This document shows positions 34,481 to 45,389 of a stretch of DNA of 64,000 nucleotides, in pieces. The stretch lies in contig NC_080401.1 in assembly GCF_030265065.1 (NCBI RefSeq), positions 23,774,501 to 23,838,500 on the forward strand, read 5' to 3'. This stretch comes from Corythoichthys intestinalis. Lineage: Eukaryota > Chordata > Actinopteri > Syngnathiformes > Syngnathidae. Position numbers and translations under genes: made by a program. Numbering within the stretch: the first letter of the stretch is position 1; each line of letters opens with the position of its first letter. The notes under the pieces are model-generated. The model was given only the letters and a program-made list of their open reading frames with translations. It had not been told where the DNA came from and ran no database searches.

Positions 34481-35589
34481 AGGGGGGGCACTTATCTACT
34501 GCAAGTCATACACAGACTTTTTACCCTAAATGCATAAATTCAAGTGTTAGACGTTTTTTTGTTCTTTTGTTTACGGATGGAAAACGCTGTTAGGCAACGG
34601 AAGACAACTTGATGTGCGTCAGAATTCACAACAACACTTATGTTGATGAACATATATCGAGACTACGTGCATTCTACCTTGATGATGGAAGGCTCGATTT
34701 ATGCTCCACCTTCGTTAATTTTTTTCCAATAATTTTATAATTGTGCTTTATTGACCTGTTTTGCAAATGCACCAATTGTTTTAAATAAAACAAATTCACG
34801 TTGTCCAAAAGCTTTATTGCGATCAGTATCTGCAATAAAAAAGAATGACATACTATTTGTGTTTATATGTACATGTGTGATGAGCTCATATTAAAATTTA
34901 CAACTACTGTCACTTTTTATCTATAATGACAATACGTGGTAATGCCTGGTAAGCTTCCATTTGGATTGCAGTTTACTGAAAATGACAGCACCTTTTTTCA
35001 TTATTGTTTTTATTTTCTTCAAAATAAAATCCAATCACTTTTTAGCACATATACACAAATATTCTTCCAACTGAATTTTTAAACACAACTTGTGTCTGGA
35101 CAGCACCTGTCCAACCAAAATAAACTGTTTTGTGACAAAATGTTTCAGGTATAAAAAAAAAAAAAAAAAAATCTATCCAAACAACACCCATATAGTTGAG
35201 CTTTAGAGGTTAAAAATATTTTTTTTCAGTGTCAAGACAAAAGAAGGTATCACCTGGAAAAAAACTGGGACAAAAAAGAAACAGTATAAAAACATCAAAA
35301 GCATAACATCGGATAGCAAAGTTTATAATTTTATATAGAGTACATGACAAAGACAACCCCCCACACACACATAACAGTATACCACAGTTGTAAAACAGAT
35401 AAAGGAAACCATTCACGCCGTCATCGAGTAGAAATTGAGAACCTGCCCCCTGCACCGGCCAATGTGCCATTACACAATCAGTGACACATTGATTAATCTG
35501 CATATTTAATCGTTAAGAAATACATACATTGCTTAATAATTCAATACTGTTATACAGAGTAATCAAAGTTAGTTGCTTAATTGAAAGCC
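34481..35589 (-). other. Spacer and 3' flank of ZNF-B
   Basis: 34481-34950 shows nothing recognisable. From about 34,960 to 35,589 the sequence is the duplicated 3' flank shared with ZNF-A (see 3482-4486). Confidence 0.5.
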
Positions 35590-36686
35590 TTATGTTCTGC
35601 TACTGTTCTCACCAGTACATTTGTGGTTGTCAGCTTCTTGCTGACAAGTGAATTTTTTATAACACAAACCACAGCTCAATTTTTTTTCAGCGTGTGTTCT
35701 CTGGTGTACCACCAAATGTACCTTTTGAACAAACATTGCCCCGCATATTGAGCAAGCAAAAGGTCTTTCTCCAGTGTGTGTTCTCATATGTCTCTGTAAA
35801 TGAGCCATGCATGTGAAACCTACCATACAAACTGAGCAAGAATAAGGTTTTTCTCCAGTGTGTGTCCGCAAATGTACCTGTGCAGCAGGCTGAGAGGAAA
35901 AGCTTTTACTGCAAACTGAACATGAAAAAGGTTTTTCTCCAGTGTGTTTTCTCATGTGGATGCAGAGGTTGCTCTTATTTGAAAATCTTTTCCCGCAAAC
36001 TGAGCAGGGAAAAGGAAATTCGCCAGCGTGCAGTTTCATGTGTGTGAAATAATTATGCTTCAAACCGAACCTTTTACCACATTCTGAACAACAGTATACT
36101 TTTTCCGGCGCATGTATTTTTATATGCTGTGTGACTTCTCGCATTTTTGATAAATGTTTACCACACACAGAGCAAGAAAATGTTTCCCCCCCAGTTGCTG
36201 TTTTGTGCGTTGTCACATGTGTCAACTTGACGTGTTTTGTTAAAAAACTCCTTAGTATGAATTTTTGACAGCATATAGGACAGAAAATTTTGTACTGTGC
36301 ATTGGAAGTGTCATATTTACTGTCTCTTTCACTCTTCACAGGTTCTTCAGCTTTAACACACACAGAAGGGTCTGAAATCACAATCTCATCACGAGAAGGT
36401 GTACCCAACTCAGTGTCTAATTCTAATCCACTCCTGTCGTTTTCACCAGCTTCTGTTGTCGAGCTGCTGGTTAAATGCTCTGCCATGTGTTTCATTTCTC
36501 TTTCACTGCAATTAAGTTGTGATTTCTGATGTCCAGTTAATGAGCACTTTGTATGCTCTTTATTTTGAAAAAGGTCAGACTCTTCTTTGATGTGCTGGGG
36601 TTTAGGATCTTCCTGCTTTACTCTTGAGAGACACTTCAGCTGCTCACGAGGAACCTCTTTTTCCCTTGCCAGTGGCTGAAGGACAT
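35590..36686 (-). CDS. C2H2 zinc-finger protein, last coding exon (ZNF-B)
   Basis: Paralogue of the exon at 4487-5583, with the same 1,097-bp length and layout. The acceptor (TTTGTGTTCTCCAG) lies just before 36686. A linker with QPLAREKEVPREQLK and KQE/KEE acidic patches leads to seven C2H2 fingers (CPICCQKF, CSVCGKHL, CSECGKRF, CSVCGKRF, CSVCSKSF, CSVCMVGF, CSICGAMF) with HTGEKPF/Y linkers and a last degenerate unit (CGLCYKKF ... HKC) before ENSSRT and the stop. It is probably nuclear and DNA-binding. The frame is intact. Finger residues differ from ZNF-A at several likely base-contact positions (for example RLKQSYI versus GLKHNYF), so the pair may bind different sites. The ATG-bearing stretch upstream of the acceptor is intron. 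No 5' exon was found. Confidence 0.87.
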
Positions 36687-36789
36687 CTGGAGAACACAAA
36701 GAACATTTAAAAACTGACAACCCCGCTAAGAAATCCACAATATGTAAATGCAACAGCAAGACCAGCACCAACACACAGCTTACAGGCAT

Positions 36790-37913
36790 CAGAATATGAG
36801 GGATCTCTTAGCAGGGACTTAAAGGTTCGCTTTTATACCATAAAACCATTTTATACCGTTTGTTGCCATTGTGACATCCACCTGCTTCGAATGCCAGTTG
36901 TTTACCATCTGTTCATTACCTCTGTTCTCCTTACTTTGAATGTAATGAAGCTGTGAATACTGTGGGTCAGCATCATCCCACGTTGCTCCGTCCATTCTGT
37001 CGTCTGGTCTTTTAAGCCAGTTTCCCTCCTGGCTGCACCAGTGTTCGTCCTCTGTAGCGTACGTGAGGTTTGTTGGGTGTCGCTCCAATGCCGACTGTTC
37101 CAGAATGGACGCTTATACCTCCTGCAGTTTAATAAGAAACAATTTATTCACGTCCAGCCCCTACCCAAACCCATATCTGGTTAAAGTGTTGCTACAGAGA
37201 CACCTATGTTGATGAGCTGATGCTCATTCTGGGATTGTGATTAGGTTAACAGAGCTGAAATGAAGTACAGTGGACCCTCACGATGCGAGCACAATACATT
37301 TTACAACCAAGCTCGTAACATGGATGTACTCGCATCATTAATGTATTTTATCTTTAAGAAATAATTGAATTTCAATTGAATTGGTGCTACACTTCCCATG
37401 AAAAGACCCCCCCCCCCCCACATACATTACCCCTAAATAATTATTTAAGGAATCATCATTAAGGATAAATAACCTGAAAAAAAAAAATCAAAACAATCTT
37501 ATTCATATACAATCACTAACCAGATTGTAGAAAGTCTGAGACCCTTGATTTTTTTTAGCGGACCAGAGTTTGTTTGTTTGGTCCGAACTAGAGTTTGGGT
37601 GCGCGTTCACATTTTGAAAAAGGAAGCGGACTACCTGAGAAAAAGAACTGTGGTCCGTTTAAAATGGACCAAACAGTGCTAGTTTAAAAGCGCCCATTAC
37701 AGCAACTCAGCAACCCATCAACCATCTTGACTGGCGTACCACACGAATGCTATTTTTAGACCTTTCTGTTGTAAAGAGACAACTTTAGTAAGGGGCAAGT
37801 GTAAATAAATTAATGAATTAAGATTTGTTATTACTGAAAAAAATGTAGTTTTTGCTCGCTGTCACTGAGTAGCATTTGCGATCGCGACACAAAATATACA
37901 ATATAAATTACCC
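36790..37913. other. Upstream flank of ZNF-B (duplicate of 24127-25690)
   Basis: 36,830-37,540 matches the split upstream flank of ZNF-A and preserves its empty insertion sites. 37,520-37,690 carries GGACCAGAGTT / TTTGGTCCGAA repeats related to 30,510-30,570. No conserved open frame. Confidence 0.6.
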
Positions 37914-38160
37914 TCAAGAACGATCAGAGATGTAAGACAAATAAAGGATATAAGAAAGACAGGGCATATGGGGGTAAAGGATAGCTTGTTGAAAGGGGAG
38001 AATGTCATTGTCAGTGGCGTAAGGAAAAAGGTGAGGATCAGCTCGCCTCTTTTTCAGCCTTCGACACTCAAGCCATCGCTTTAACTGAACATTTGTATGT
38101 TCTTCCACATCTTTACCAGTACATTTGGCACCAAAACATCATTTTCGGACAGAATTGGTA
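37914..38160 (-). pseudogene. SAP-like fragment of the SWIM/YqaJ protein family
   Basis: The minus strand reads PILSENDVLVPNVLVK, then after a frame change CTGKDVEEHTNVQLKRWLEC and RRLKKRRA. 'P.LSE.DV ... VQLKRWLECRRLKK' is the start of a SAP-like DNA-binding helix pair that I recall at the N-terminus of the same uncharacterised transposon-associated proteins. After KKRR the frame no longer looks like a protein. It lies just left of the TTAA-flanked element and may come from a separate copy. Confidence 0.4.
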
Positions 38161-38673
38161 GTTTAGCTCTGTAAACATCTCCTTCATACACTATTTCTAT
38201 TCATTTACTATTGGGGACAAACGGTAGTGTGTCCCCCCCTTAGCAACAGTTGCTAACGTCATGAATATTAATGAGCGGAAGTGATGTGTGATGCGCGGTA
38301 CGCCATTGCAAACTAAAAATAAACTGTGTTGCCTTTAAGATTGCATGCGTAAAATTCTAATATAAAAACGACATAGACTTTCTTAGTGTAGAGATTAACT
38401 GTATTGCTAACCACTCTTGCACCGTGGTGCTCTAAAACAAAACAACAACAACACAAACAGATATCCAGCCATTTGGAAAAATTAAAGCAGTAATGTGAAG
38501 TAATTTCATAACATGCCAAATAGGGTCACAATTAAAATAATTAAACATTGTCCAACAAATAAAGCATTAAAAAATAATTTATATTTTGTACATTTGACAA
38601 AATAATCGCGTTTCCGAAGTTTGAGCCTGAAAGGGGACGAACCCGGAAGTGATACGTCACACCGAGAACAGCG

Positions 38674-40427
38674 ATGGCAGCGCTCCATAAGGCCGCCATA
38701 CAAAGCCCTTCAAACAGTGATTCAAACAGTGATTCAAACAGCGATATAAGCAATAGATCGAGTGCAAGGGAAGAGATCCAAGTTTTTGAAGAGTTGGAGG
38801 AAGAAGAGGAGCTGGGAATTTTATGTTGGACCTAAGCCTGTCGCAATATGCAATAATTCCATTTATCGCGCGATAAATATAAATGAAGGCGGTAATTTTT
38901 CCGCTGCGATTTATCGCCTCACACACGTGCACGCGTGCGGCAGACGTGCTGTTAAAAGTTCGGATTCCTCGTTACCAACTGCGCAAAATGCATCTTCGTT
39001 CCATGTCCGGCAAAAACTAGCGCCGGAGCCAATCGTTCTCATTATATCCTATTGTTCAACGTATACCGGCCGCGTCAGTGCTCCGGAGTGACTGTGGACC
39101 AACTATGGCGCGCCGGTGTTGTTGACGTGTGGCCGCTCCCGTCAGGAGTGACATGTCACGCGGGGCGGCTATTTTTCGGCACAACGCCGGATATTTACAA
39201 CGAAGTCCGCCAAAACATTGTTACCGACTTGGCTGCTACGAACAACCTCACTTTGACAACGAACAGCTGCTTCAAACTCGTCCCGTTTATGAAAGTCAAT
39301 TGTCATATGCTGGTGTCGTGTAGTAATGAGCAGACGTGACTTCAGCGGCTCTTGCTAACTTTTTTTAATGCGCGCAGTGCGCACACTAGATATCATGAAA
39401 TGGCAAACTAGATGTGCTATGTCCATGCCATTGACCATGTGAGCCCAGAGTGATTATGGGACACGTAGTCCATATACTACATCGATGAATTCTAAACTGT
39501 CATGACTGAATGGAAGTTGAGAAGGCCAAATCAATCCATACCAATGACTATAGATAATGTTGCAAATATTCAGTACGTGACACAGATGGATTCGGACCAC
39601 AAATAGGATGTCTTGCTCATGTACTAAACCTAGCTGCTAAGAGAGCTGTAGCAATCAACAGTTTGCCCTGCCTCACTTTACAAACAGTAAAGATTGTTCT
39701 CAGCAGTTTTATACAAATTTTTTTCAGATCAGTAAGAAGTAAGCACATAAATATTATGCACTAAAATGCATGTTTATATGATGGCAATTTAATTTTTGCT
39801 CGTTAGCAAAAAAAAAAACAAAAAACAAATAATTGTTTTTTTTTTTTACAGAGCATTAAATGTATTGAATCGGATCGAAAATTGTGTCCCCCGTATCAAA
39901 AATCGTACCAAACCATGACTTAACTGTATCGTTGAATCCCTATGGAACACCATTGCAGAAGCTATGACGGGGAAAGTTTTCATTTGCCTAAATACTTAAG
40001 TTATTAAGTGCAATTTTTTTTTTTTTTTTTAACATTTTATTTATGCTGTGTTTCTGTGCGGTATCAATATTGTGGTTTTTTACTTAAGAGGCATGGTCTA
40101 TTGTTTTTAGTTGTGATTTCTTAGAAAGTATTTTTGAATTTAAGAGTAAATATTTATAACGTTTAAATGGGTATACTTGATCTATTAATACATACTGTAT
40201 TCTCACTGTGTTATTGTAAATGGGTTAAAAAAAAATTGGGGGGGGGACGCAATAATATCGCATATCGCAATAATTTATGAGAATAATTATCGCACATTAA
40301 AATTTGTTATCGCGACAGCCCTAGTTGGACCTAACATGTATTAGCCAGATGCTAATCAGGATGCAAACAATGTGCCTAGATTACCTGACATGGAATGGAG
40401 ACAAGACCCATCGAGATTACAAGATTG
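38674..40427 (+). pseudogene. P2X7-intracellular-like exon, split by a hAT
   Basis: Good start context (AGCGATGG). The first part reads MAALHKAAIQSP, a Ser/Asn/Asp repeat and REEIQVFEELEEEEELG. In a second frame the exon continues WEFYVGP and, after the hAT (38833-40323), NMY-stop-PDANQDANNVPRL, DMEWRQDPSRLQDW, up to a donor (ATTG|GTGAGA, 40427/40428). The order 'P.MYEP.A..D ... DPSRL.DW' matches the lead-in to the zinc-binding P2X7-intracellular-type domain (normally followed by C-x-C), as I recall it from transposon-linked fish proteins. At least one frameshift and one stop are present, besides the hAT. Confidence 0.4.
38833..40323. mobile_element. hAT with transposase relics (TAGGGCTGTCGC family)
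   Basis: Left TAAGCCTGTCGCAATATGCA, right TATCGCGACAGCCCTA, exact 8-bp duplication GTTGGACC (38825-38832, 40324-40331). On the plus strand 39188-39320 reads DIYNEVRQNIVTDLAATNNL and TLTTNSC, and 39595-39665 reads GPQIGCLAHVLNLAAKRAV. These are the catalytic-strand and 'CLAH.LNLA' parts of a ZBED-type hAT transposase. Frames are broken and most of the gene is gone. Confidence 0.88.
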
Positions 40428-40962
40428 GTGAGATATAGGCTGCTATTATTTTCATGATTTAAAGATGCAGGCACATAATTTTATGATGACATTGTTTAAA
40501 AAAATAATAATCAGACTGCATGTTCATTTTGGCAGATCCTGCAGCTCTCGTGCATATAAAATAATAATATAAAAACGTTGGGGGGGAAAGAAGGAGATGA
40601 GTCGTTGATGGCTTTCTCCACTTTATTGTGGCAACAATAAGAAAACAAAATAATAGCGGACTGCCGCCACATTCGACCGCGAAGTTTTGCTTCTCGCTCA
40701 CCCCCGCCTCGCCTCGTACTACCAGCTACTACTACTTCCACTCCCAGCATCTCTTAAACGTATCGTTCATAGTGTCTTGTTATGAGCTTTTTGTTGACAA
40801 AGGTATCGAACACACGACGTGCTGACAACTTTGTTTCTTAACGCATGGCGCTAACAGTAGCTGGGGCTCTTGGCAGGAAGTGGCGTCTAATGGCGTGAGG
40901 AAATGTAGTTTTTTTCACACAAGCGAACAGATTACAAAGCACCACTTCAGTGTTGCCCCGAG

Positions 40963-40981
40963 ACTACATTTCCCATGATTC
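40963..40981 (+). promoter_or_regulatory. SBS-like (ZNF143/THAP11) motif
   Basis: ACTACATTTCCCATGATTC differs little from the known SBS consensus ACTACAATTCCCAGCATGC bound by ZNF143/THAP11. An inverted partial copy (GAAATGTAGT) lies at 40902-40911. It sits inside the TTAA-flanked element in a GC-richer stretch (40,830-41,280) that looks like a promoter or leader. Confidence 0.4.
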
Positions 40982-41689
40982 ACTGCGGGACTTGAGCCGC
41001 TTGCTGATTCGCTGCGAGATTGACTCAATGCCAACACGCAAACAAACCTGCCGCTGTCAACGCTCTGGGAGGTTACATTTGACAGCATTCTGCCGCGGTC
41101 CTCCTCGCCAGCTGTTTGTTCGCCATTCACGCTCGTTTGAATTTGATCGCTGGTCTGATACACTCCCGCTTTTTCGGTGAGGTATTTTGTATTTATTCGT
41201 TATTGGATTGTTTTTGTTCACCACTGTAAATAAGAGCACTGAAGCAAGAAGGGGTAAGTCGCCATTTCTGTTCAACCCGTTTTCTCCTGTTTTTTTTAGC
41301 GTAAGAAGCTAGGTTAGTGGCTGTCTTTTCTTCGTTCTTTTTCATGATCAGGGTTTAGTTAGGGGGTGGGGTTCAAGTATAGATTCCTTTTGTTTGTTGT
41401 TTTGGCCTGGGCTTACCCTGAAGCCGCGCTTCATCCACATTTTGTACATATTCATTGCGAGTTTGATTGTTGTGTAAATTTTGTGGCTCGTTTTATGTTA
41501 TGCCCTTCGCGAGCGGTCCTTGGGACGAGAAACTAGCGAACACAACAACAACTATGCCACGACTATTGCCACGAGTTGGCTTTCGGCTAACGTCGCTAGC
41601 TTGTACTGTACATTCCACAAAAGTTGGCAGCTCTGCTTTGACAAAGTCATCAGTTATCTATCCAAAAATCACACTTACTTTTTGGCAAA

Positions 41690-41894
41690 TCATTGATCAT
41701 AAGCAGACCGGTTAAGGAAGCAGGCATCTTCGAAGTGTTTGCAGCAGAAAACACTACTCAATGATGGCGTGAAATTCATTCGCTTCGTGCGAGCGAACGA
41801 ACGATGTCCATTTACGTGCCCTGCTATCCTTTGGCCACTCATAATACTTTTCGTTTGAGTGAGAACAAAACATCGCCGCACACCTCCGTGGCAT
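41690..41894 (-). pseudogene. THAP domain exon
   Basis: From an ATG at 41894: MPRRCAAMFCSHSNEK, YYEWPKDSRARKWTSFVR. After a frame change it continues NFTPSLSSVFCCKHFEDACF and LNRSAYDQ. This is a full THAP layout: C-x4-C, YEWPKD core, Trp, the 'SSVFCCKHF' Cys/His pair and the 'F.N...Y' end. One frameshift lies in the middle. The sequence differs from the THAP exons at 2634 and 33409, so it is a different subfamily. It reads inward from the right TTAA end of its element. Confidence 0.6.
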
Positions 41895-42154
41895 CTTACC
41901 GAGAAGCAATGCAACAAACAATACTGTTCTATGGCGGACTTCCCTCGCACTTCCCGGTGTTTCCGAAGATTTCCGAAGCTTGCCAAAGAAAAGCATTTTC
42001 GTCAAGGGCGTTGCTATGGGTTAAACAAAGAATCTGGAAGGGTTGCGTAATAAAAAAAAAAAAAAAAAAAAAAAAACGAAAATATGCTTATAAATGTTTA
42101 GCCATTGATATTATTAAACAACATGGTTGGCCAACCTGACTTCACATTACTGCT

Positions 42155-43255
42155 TTAAGAGACTTGATCAGACCATATGTAATAATTCATTTAAAATAAA
42201 AAAACAACACAAGACAAGTAGTATACTCATTGTGTCAGTATCAAACTTTTACTTTTCGAGTCGGATAACTGATAGCGCCTACTGCAGCATTTCATCAAAA
42301 AGAATGAATAAATAGACTCACCAAAATTCTTTTTCTCATTCGTGTGGGCAACAAACTGACACAAGTCTTTAGTGAAGGTGCCTCCTAAAAGGTGGAGTCT
42401 GCTTAGGAATTTGCGGGAAGTAACATTTTTGGAAAAAAAAAAAAGAGCGAGCTCCTCCTCTCTCTCGCTGTTGGCCTGTCTAACCATAATTACGTTTGAT
42501 GCACCCCCGGAACTGCCATGTTAAACACAAGCCAGGTGTTCGACCATTCCTTACAACGTGGCGAAACGTCTACACATTACACAATGCTCAGCGCACTTGC
42601 GCATGCGCACCCACACGCATGCGCATATGGGTTAGAAGCGGCGAGTACTCACTTATTTTTGTTTTTATTTAGCTATTTAGAACCTTTTCACTATGGCATA
42701 TTTATTTTTGTATTTATATTTAATTTTTGTACCCTATTTCTTATTTTTGTATTTATATTCGTTTTTATTTTTCCTTTTATTGATTGATTTTTTTTTTATT
42801 TTGGCAGCTTTGGTCCTCCATATTTCACTGCCTCAAAGATACTTTTTGCATGTATTCCCCTCTCATACTTTTTAACCATTGTGTTTTTTTGTATTAGCTT
42901 TGAAGCAGTTGACCACATTAGTCACGTAGCGTATTTAAACAGTCCTTATTTGATATAACTACATTTAAGTGTTTTCTGCAGGTATTTTTAGTACGTAGTG
43001 TATGCATCTAAACAAAACAAGTTTAAAGCGCACGGTAGTACGTTGGTTGTCATATTCGATTAATGTAGGACGTTACGCCGATGTAGCAGCTTTTGGCAGA
43101 ACACCGGGTCAAACTTTTATTCCCCATGTACACTCCTGTCCGGTGTTCACGTTTTAAATGCTTAAAGATTTTTAGTTCTGTTATTATACATAGACGGACT
43201 TTGACTTTTGTGGGGAGGGGGTAGGCAAAACAAGCTGATGACCCTGTCAGCAATA
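42155..43255. other. No firm gene; exon-like minus-strand frame and TATTTTTGT-rich tract
   Basis: 42487-42322 on the minus strand reads MVRQANSEREEELALFFFSK, then NVTSRKFLSRLHLLGGTFTK and FVAHTNEKKNF, ending at a good donor (TTTG|GTGAGT); family unknown. 42,657-42,800 is a simple T-rich tract with repeating TTTTTGTATTTATAT. 43,088-43,105 carries the TTTGGCAGAACACCGG string also seen at 31,270. Confidence 0.3.
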
Positions 43256-44710
43256 CAATTTTTGCAAATTTGTGATTTTTGCAAGTTCACCCACTTAGAA
43301 AATAGGTAGAGGTCTCAAATTTCAATCATAGATGCATTTCCACTTATGGAGGCATGATCTTAAAGAAAATCCAAAACTCACGTTGAAAGATTCTTCAATA
43401 ATTTATTTGTAATTTACTTGGGTTCATAAGTATTTGTACCCCTGAGAAAATCAGTGCTAATATTTCGTGCAGAAGCCTTTGTTTGCAATTACAGAGGTCA
43501 GACGCTTTCTGTAGTTCTTCACTAGGTTTTCACATATGGAAAAAGGGACTTTGGTCCATTCCTCCACACAAATCTTTTCTAGATCTGTAAGGTTTCGGGG
43601 CTGTTGTTGAGAAACACGAAGTTTCAGCTCCAACCAAAGATTTTCTATTGGATTGAGGTCTAGAGACTGGCTAAGCCACTCCAGAACCTTGATATGCTTT
43701 TTACTGTCTCTGCTTTATACAGTACAGTCGTCCTGTCACCTTTGCTGAAAAGCAGCCCCAAAGCATGAATTTTCCACCCCTATTCATCACAGTGAGGATG
43801 GTGTTCTTTGGATTGTACCCATCCTTCTTTTTCCTCCACACACGACGAGTGAAGTTTGCACCAAAAAAATTCTACTTTGGTCACATCTGATCACATGACT
43901 TTTCCCATGACCCCTCTGCTTTATTCAGATGGTTCCAGGCAAACTTCAGACAGGCCTTGAAATGTACTGGCTTCAACAGGGGAACCTTCTGAGCAATGCA
44001 TGATTTTAAACCATTGCACCGTAGTGTTCTACTGAAAGTAGCCTTTGAAACTGTGCATCCAGCTCTCTTCAGGTCTCCAGCTCTCTTCAGGTCATTGACC
44101 AGCTCCTCCTGTGCAGTTCTAGGCTGAGCTCTCACTTTTCACATCATGAGTGATGCCCCACGAGGAGAGATTTTACATGGTGCCACAGTTCGAGGTAGAT
44201 TATCAGTCATGTTTAGCCTTTTCCATTTTCTAACACTTGCTGCAACTGTTGATTTATTCTCACCAAGGTGCTTTCTAATTGTCCGACAGCCTTTACCCAC
44301 TTTGAGGACCTCAACAATTTTTTTCTCTGGTGACTTTCGAAAGCTCTCTCATCTTGCCCATGGTAGCAGTTGGATTATGACTGACTGGTGCACAGGTAAC
44401 AATAATGAGCTCAAACTGGTGGCGGGTGGGTGGTTATTCAGGCGGTACCGGTGGACTTATTTTTAAGGTGGACTAACAACTTTTTGAGTGTCATAATTGT
44501 TGCTGATTCTCAGGGGTACAAACACTTATAAACCCCAGTTAATTAAAAAAAAAAAATTTAAACGTCAATGTGATTTCTCAATTTTTTGTTATTGATTATG
44601 TCTTTTTGAGTGGAAATGCATCTATGATTTAAATTTCAGACCTCTACATGTTTTCTAAGTGGGTGAACATACAAAATCACAAGGGGTGCAAATACTTCTG
44701 CTCCTCATTG
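43256..44710 (-). mobile_element. Tc1-like element, 1,455 bp
   Basis: Long inverted ends share GTTCACCCACTTAGAAAA, TAGAGGTCT and ATCATAGATGCATTTCCAC. TA flanks both ends. The minus strand carries a decayed Tc1 transposase. Confidence 0.85.
43490..44360 (-). pseudogene. Tc1 transposase, decayed
   Basis: On the minus strand the best-preserved part (44135-43881) reads QEELVNDLKRAG, TVSKATFSRTLRCNGLKSC and QKVPLLKPVHFKACLKFAWN. This is the second helix-turn-helix and lead-in to the catalytic domain of a Tc1 transposase. Further left, weaker matches continue to the region where [11 protein letters not shown] is expected ([11 protein letters not shown] near 43,660). Many frameshifts and a 12-codon local duplication (KRAGDLKRAG) break it. 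Confidence 0.75.
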
Positions 44711-44775
44711 TATGTATGGGGACCTTCATTTGTGTTGCATTGAATGAGGTGTGTCCAAACCTTTTGGCTGTACTG
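44711..44775. mobile_element. Right-end fragment of a Tc1 MITE
   Basis: GGGACCTTCATTTGTGTTGC, then ATTGAATGAGGTGTGTCCAA, matches the right end of the MITE at 47058-47422 (complement CAGGCCAAAGGTTTGGAAAC). Only the end is present. Confidence 0.6.
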
Positions 44776-44781
44776 TATATA

Positions 44782-44853
44782 CAGTGGGGAGAACAAGTAT
44801 TTGATACACTGCCAACCCATTGGCAGTGTATCAAATACTTGTTCTCCCCACTG
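44782..44853. mobile_element. 72-bp perfect palindrome flanked by TA
   Basis: Two exact 34-base arms beginning CAGTGGGGAGAACAAGTATT around a 4-base loop CCCA, with TA on both sides. These are the inverted ends of a Tc1-type element joined with almost nothing between. A one-arm relative lies at 47581-47621. Confidence 0.88.
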
Positions 44854-45389
44854 TACATCTTGACACTGTATGTGTTCAACCCTCGGTTCAAGCTCAGTTG
44901 ATGTTAATGCTGCTACGTACTCAAATTTAAATGTCCACTTGTATGGATTATGTAGCCTTTTATTCTCAGTCAAAGAATCATGCGTTCACATTTTGGTTAG
45001 TTTTAACATATACCATTTGGTGTCATAGAAGTAAGCCTAGTTATCTCAATCCTTTGATTAACACAAAGGTGTAGCTGCATGATCCCCTACAAGTCTAAGT
45101 CTTTGATAATCAAATCCGGAGAAGTCGCATACAAACCCCAGAACTGTTCCTTGTTGACCAATGGCTTGATTGGTTAAAATAAACGGCAACTAGATGGTAA
45201 ATTGTGAGATATATGTTGGAGTCAGATTGTCTTTCATTCCTCATTCATTAAAGCTTTTGTTTATTGTTTGAATCCACCCTGAGATCCTCAGTATTTTTAT
45301 TTCCATTTTCCAGAACAAAAAAACCGCTGGGGCGTACGTTGTGGGCACAAAATCGAGAGCCACCGCTAACTGTATGTATATAGAGTATA
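44854..45389. other. No gene recognised
   Basis: Unremarkable AT-rich DNA between Tc1 elements. Short open frames here lack protein character. Confidence 0.35.

Larger units (their letters stand above)
38486..42154. mobile_element. TTAA-flanked element with convergent P2X7-like and THAP exons
   Basis: A 16-bp inverted repeat AGCAGTAATGTGAAGT lies at 38486-38501 and, complemented, at 42139-42154. Both copies are directly flanked by TTAA (38482-38485, 42155-42158). TTAA duplications are known for Kolobok and piggyBac transposons. About 190 bases inside the left end a P2X7-intracellular-like exon reads rightward; about 260 bases inside the right end a THAP exon reads leftward. A hAT (38833-40323) is inserted in the first. 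Without the hAT it is about 2.2 kb. No transposase core is recognisable, so it is probably an internally deleted copy. Confidence 0.6.
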
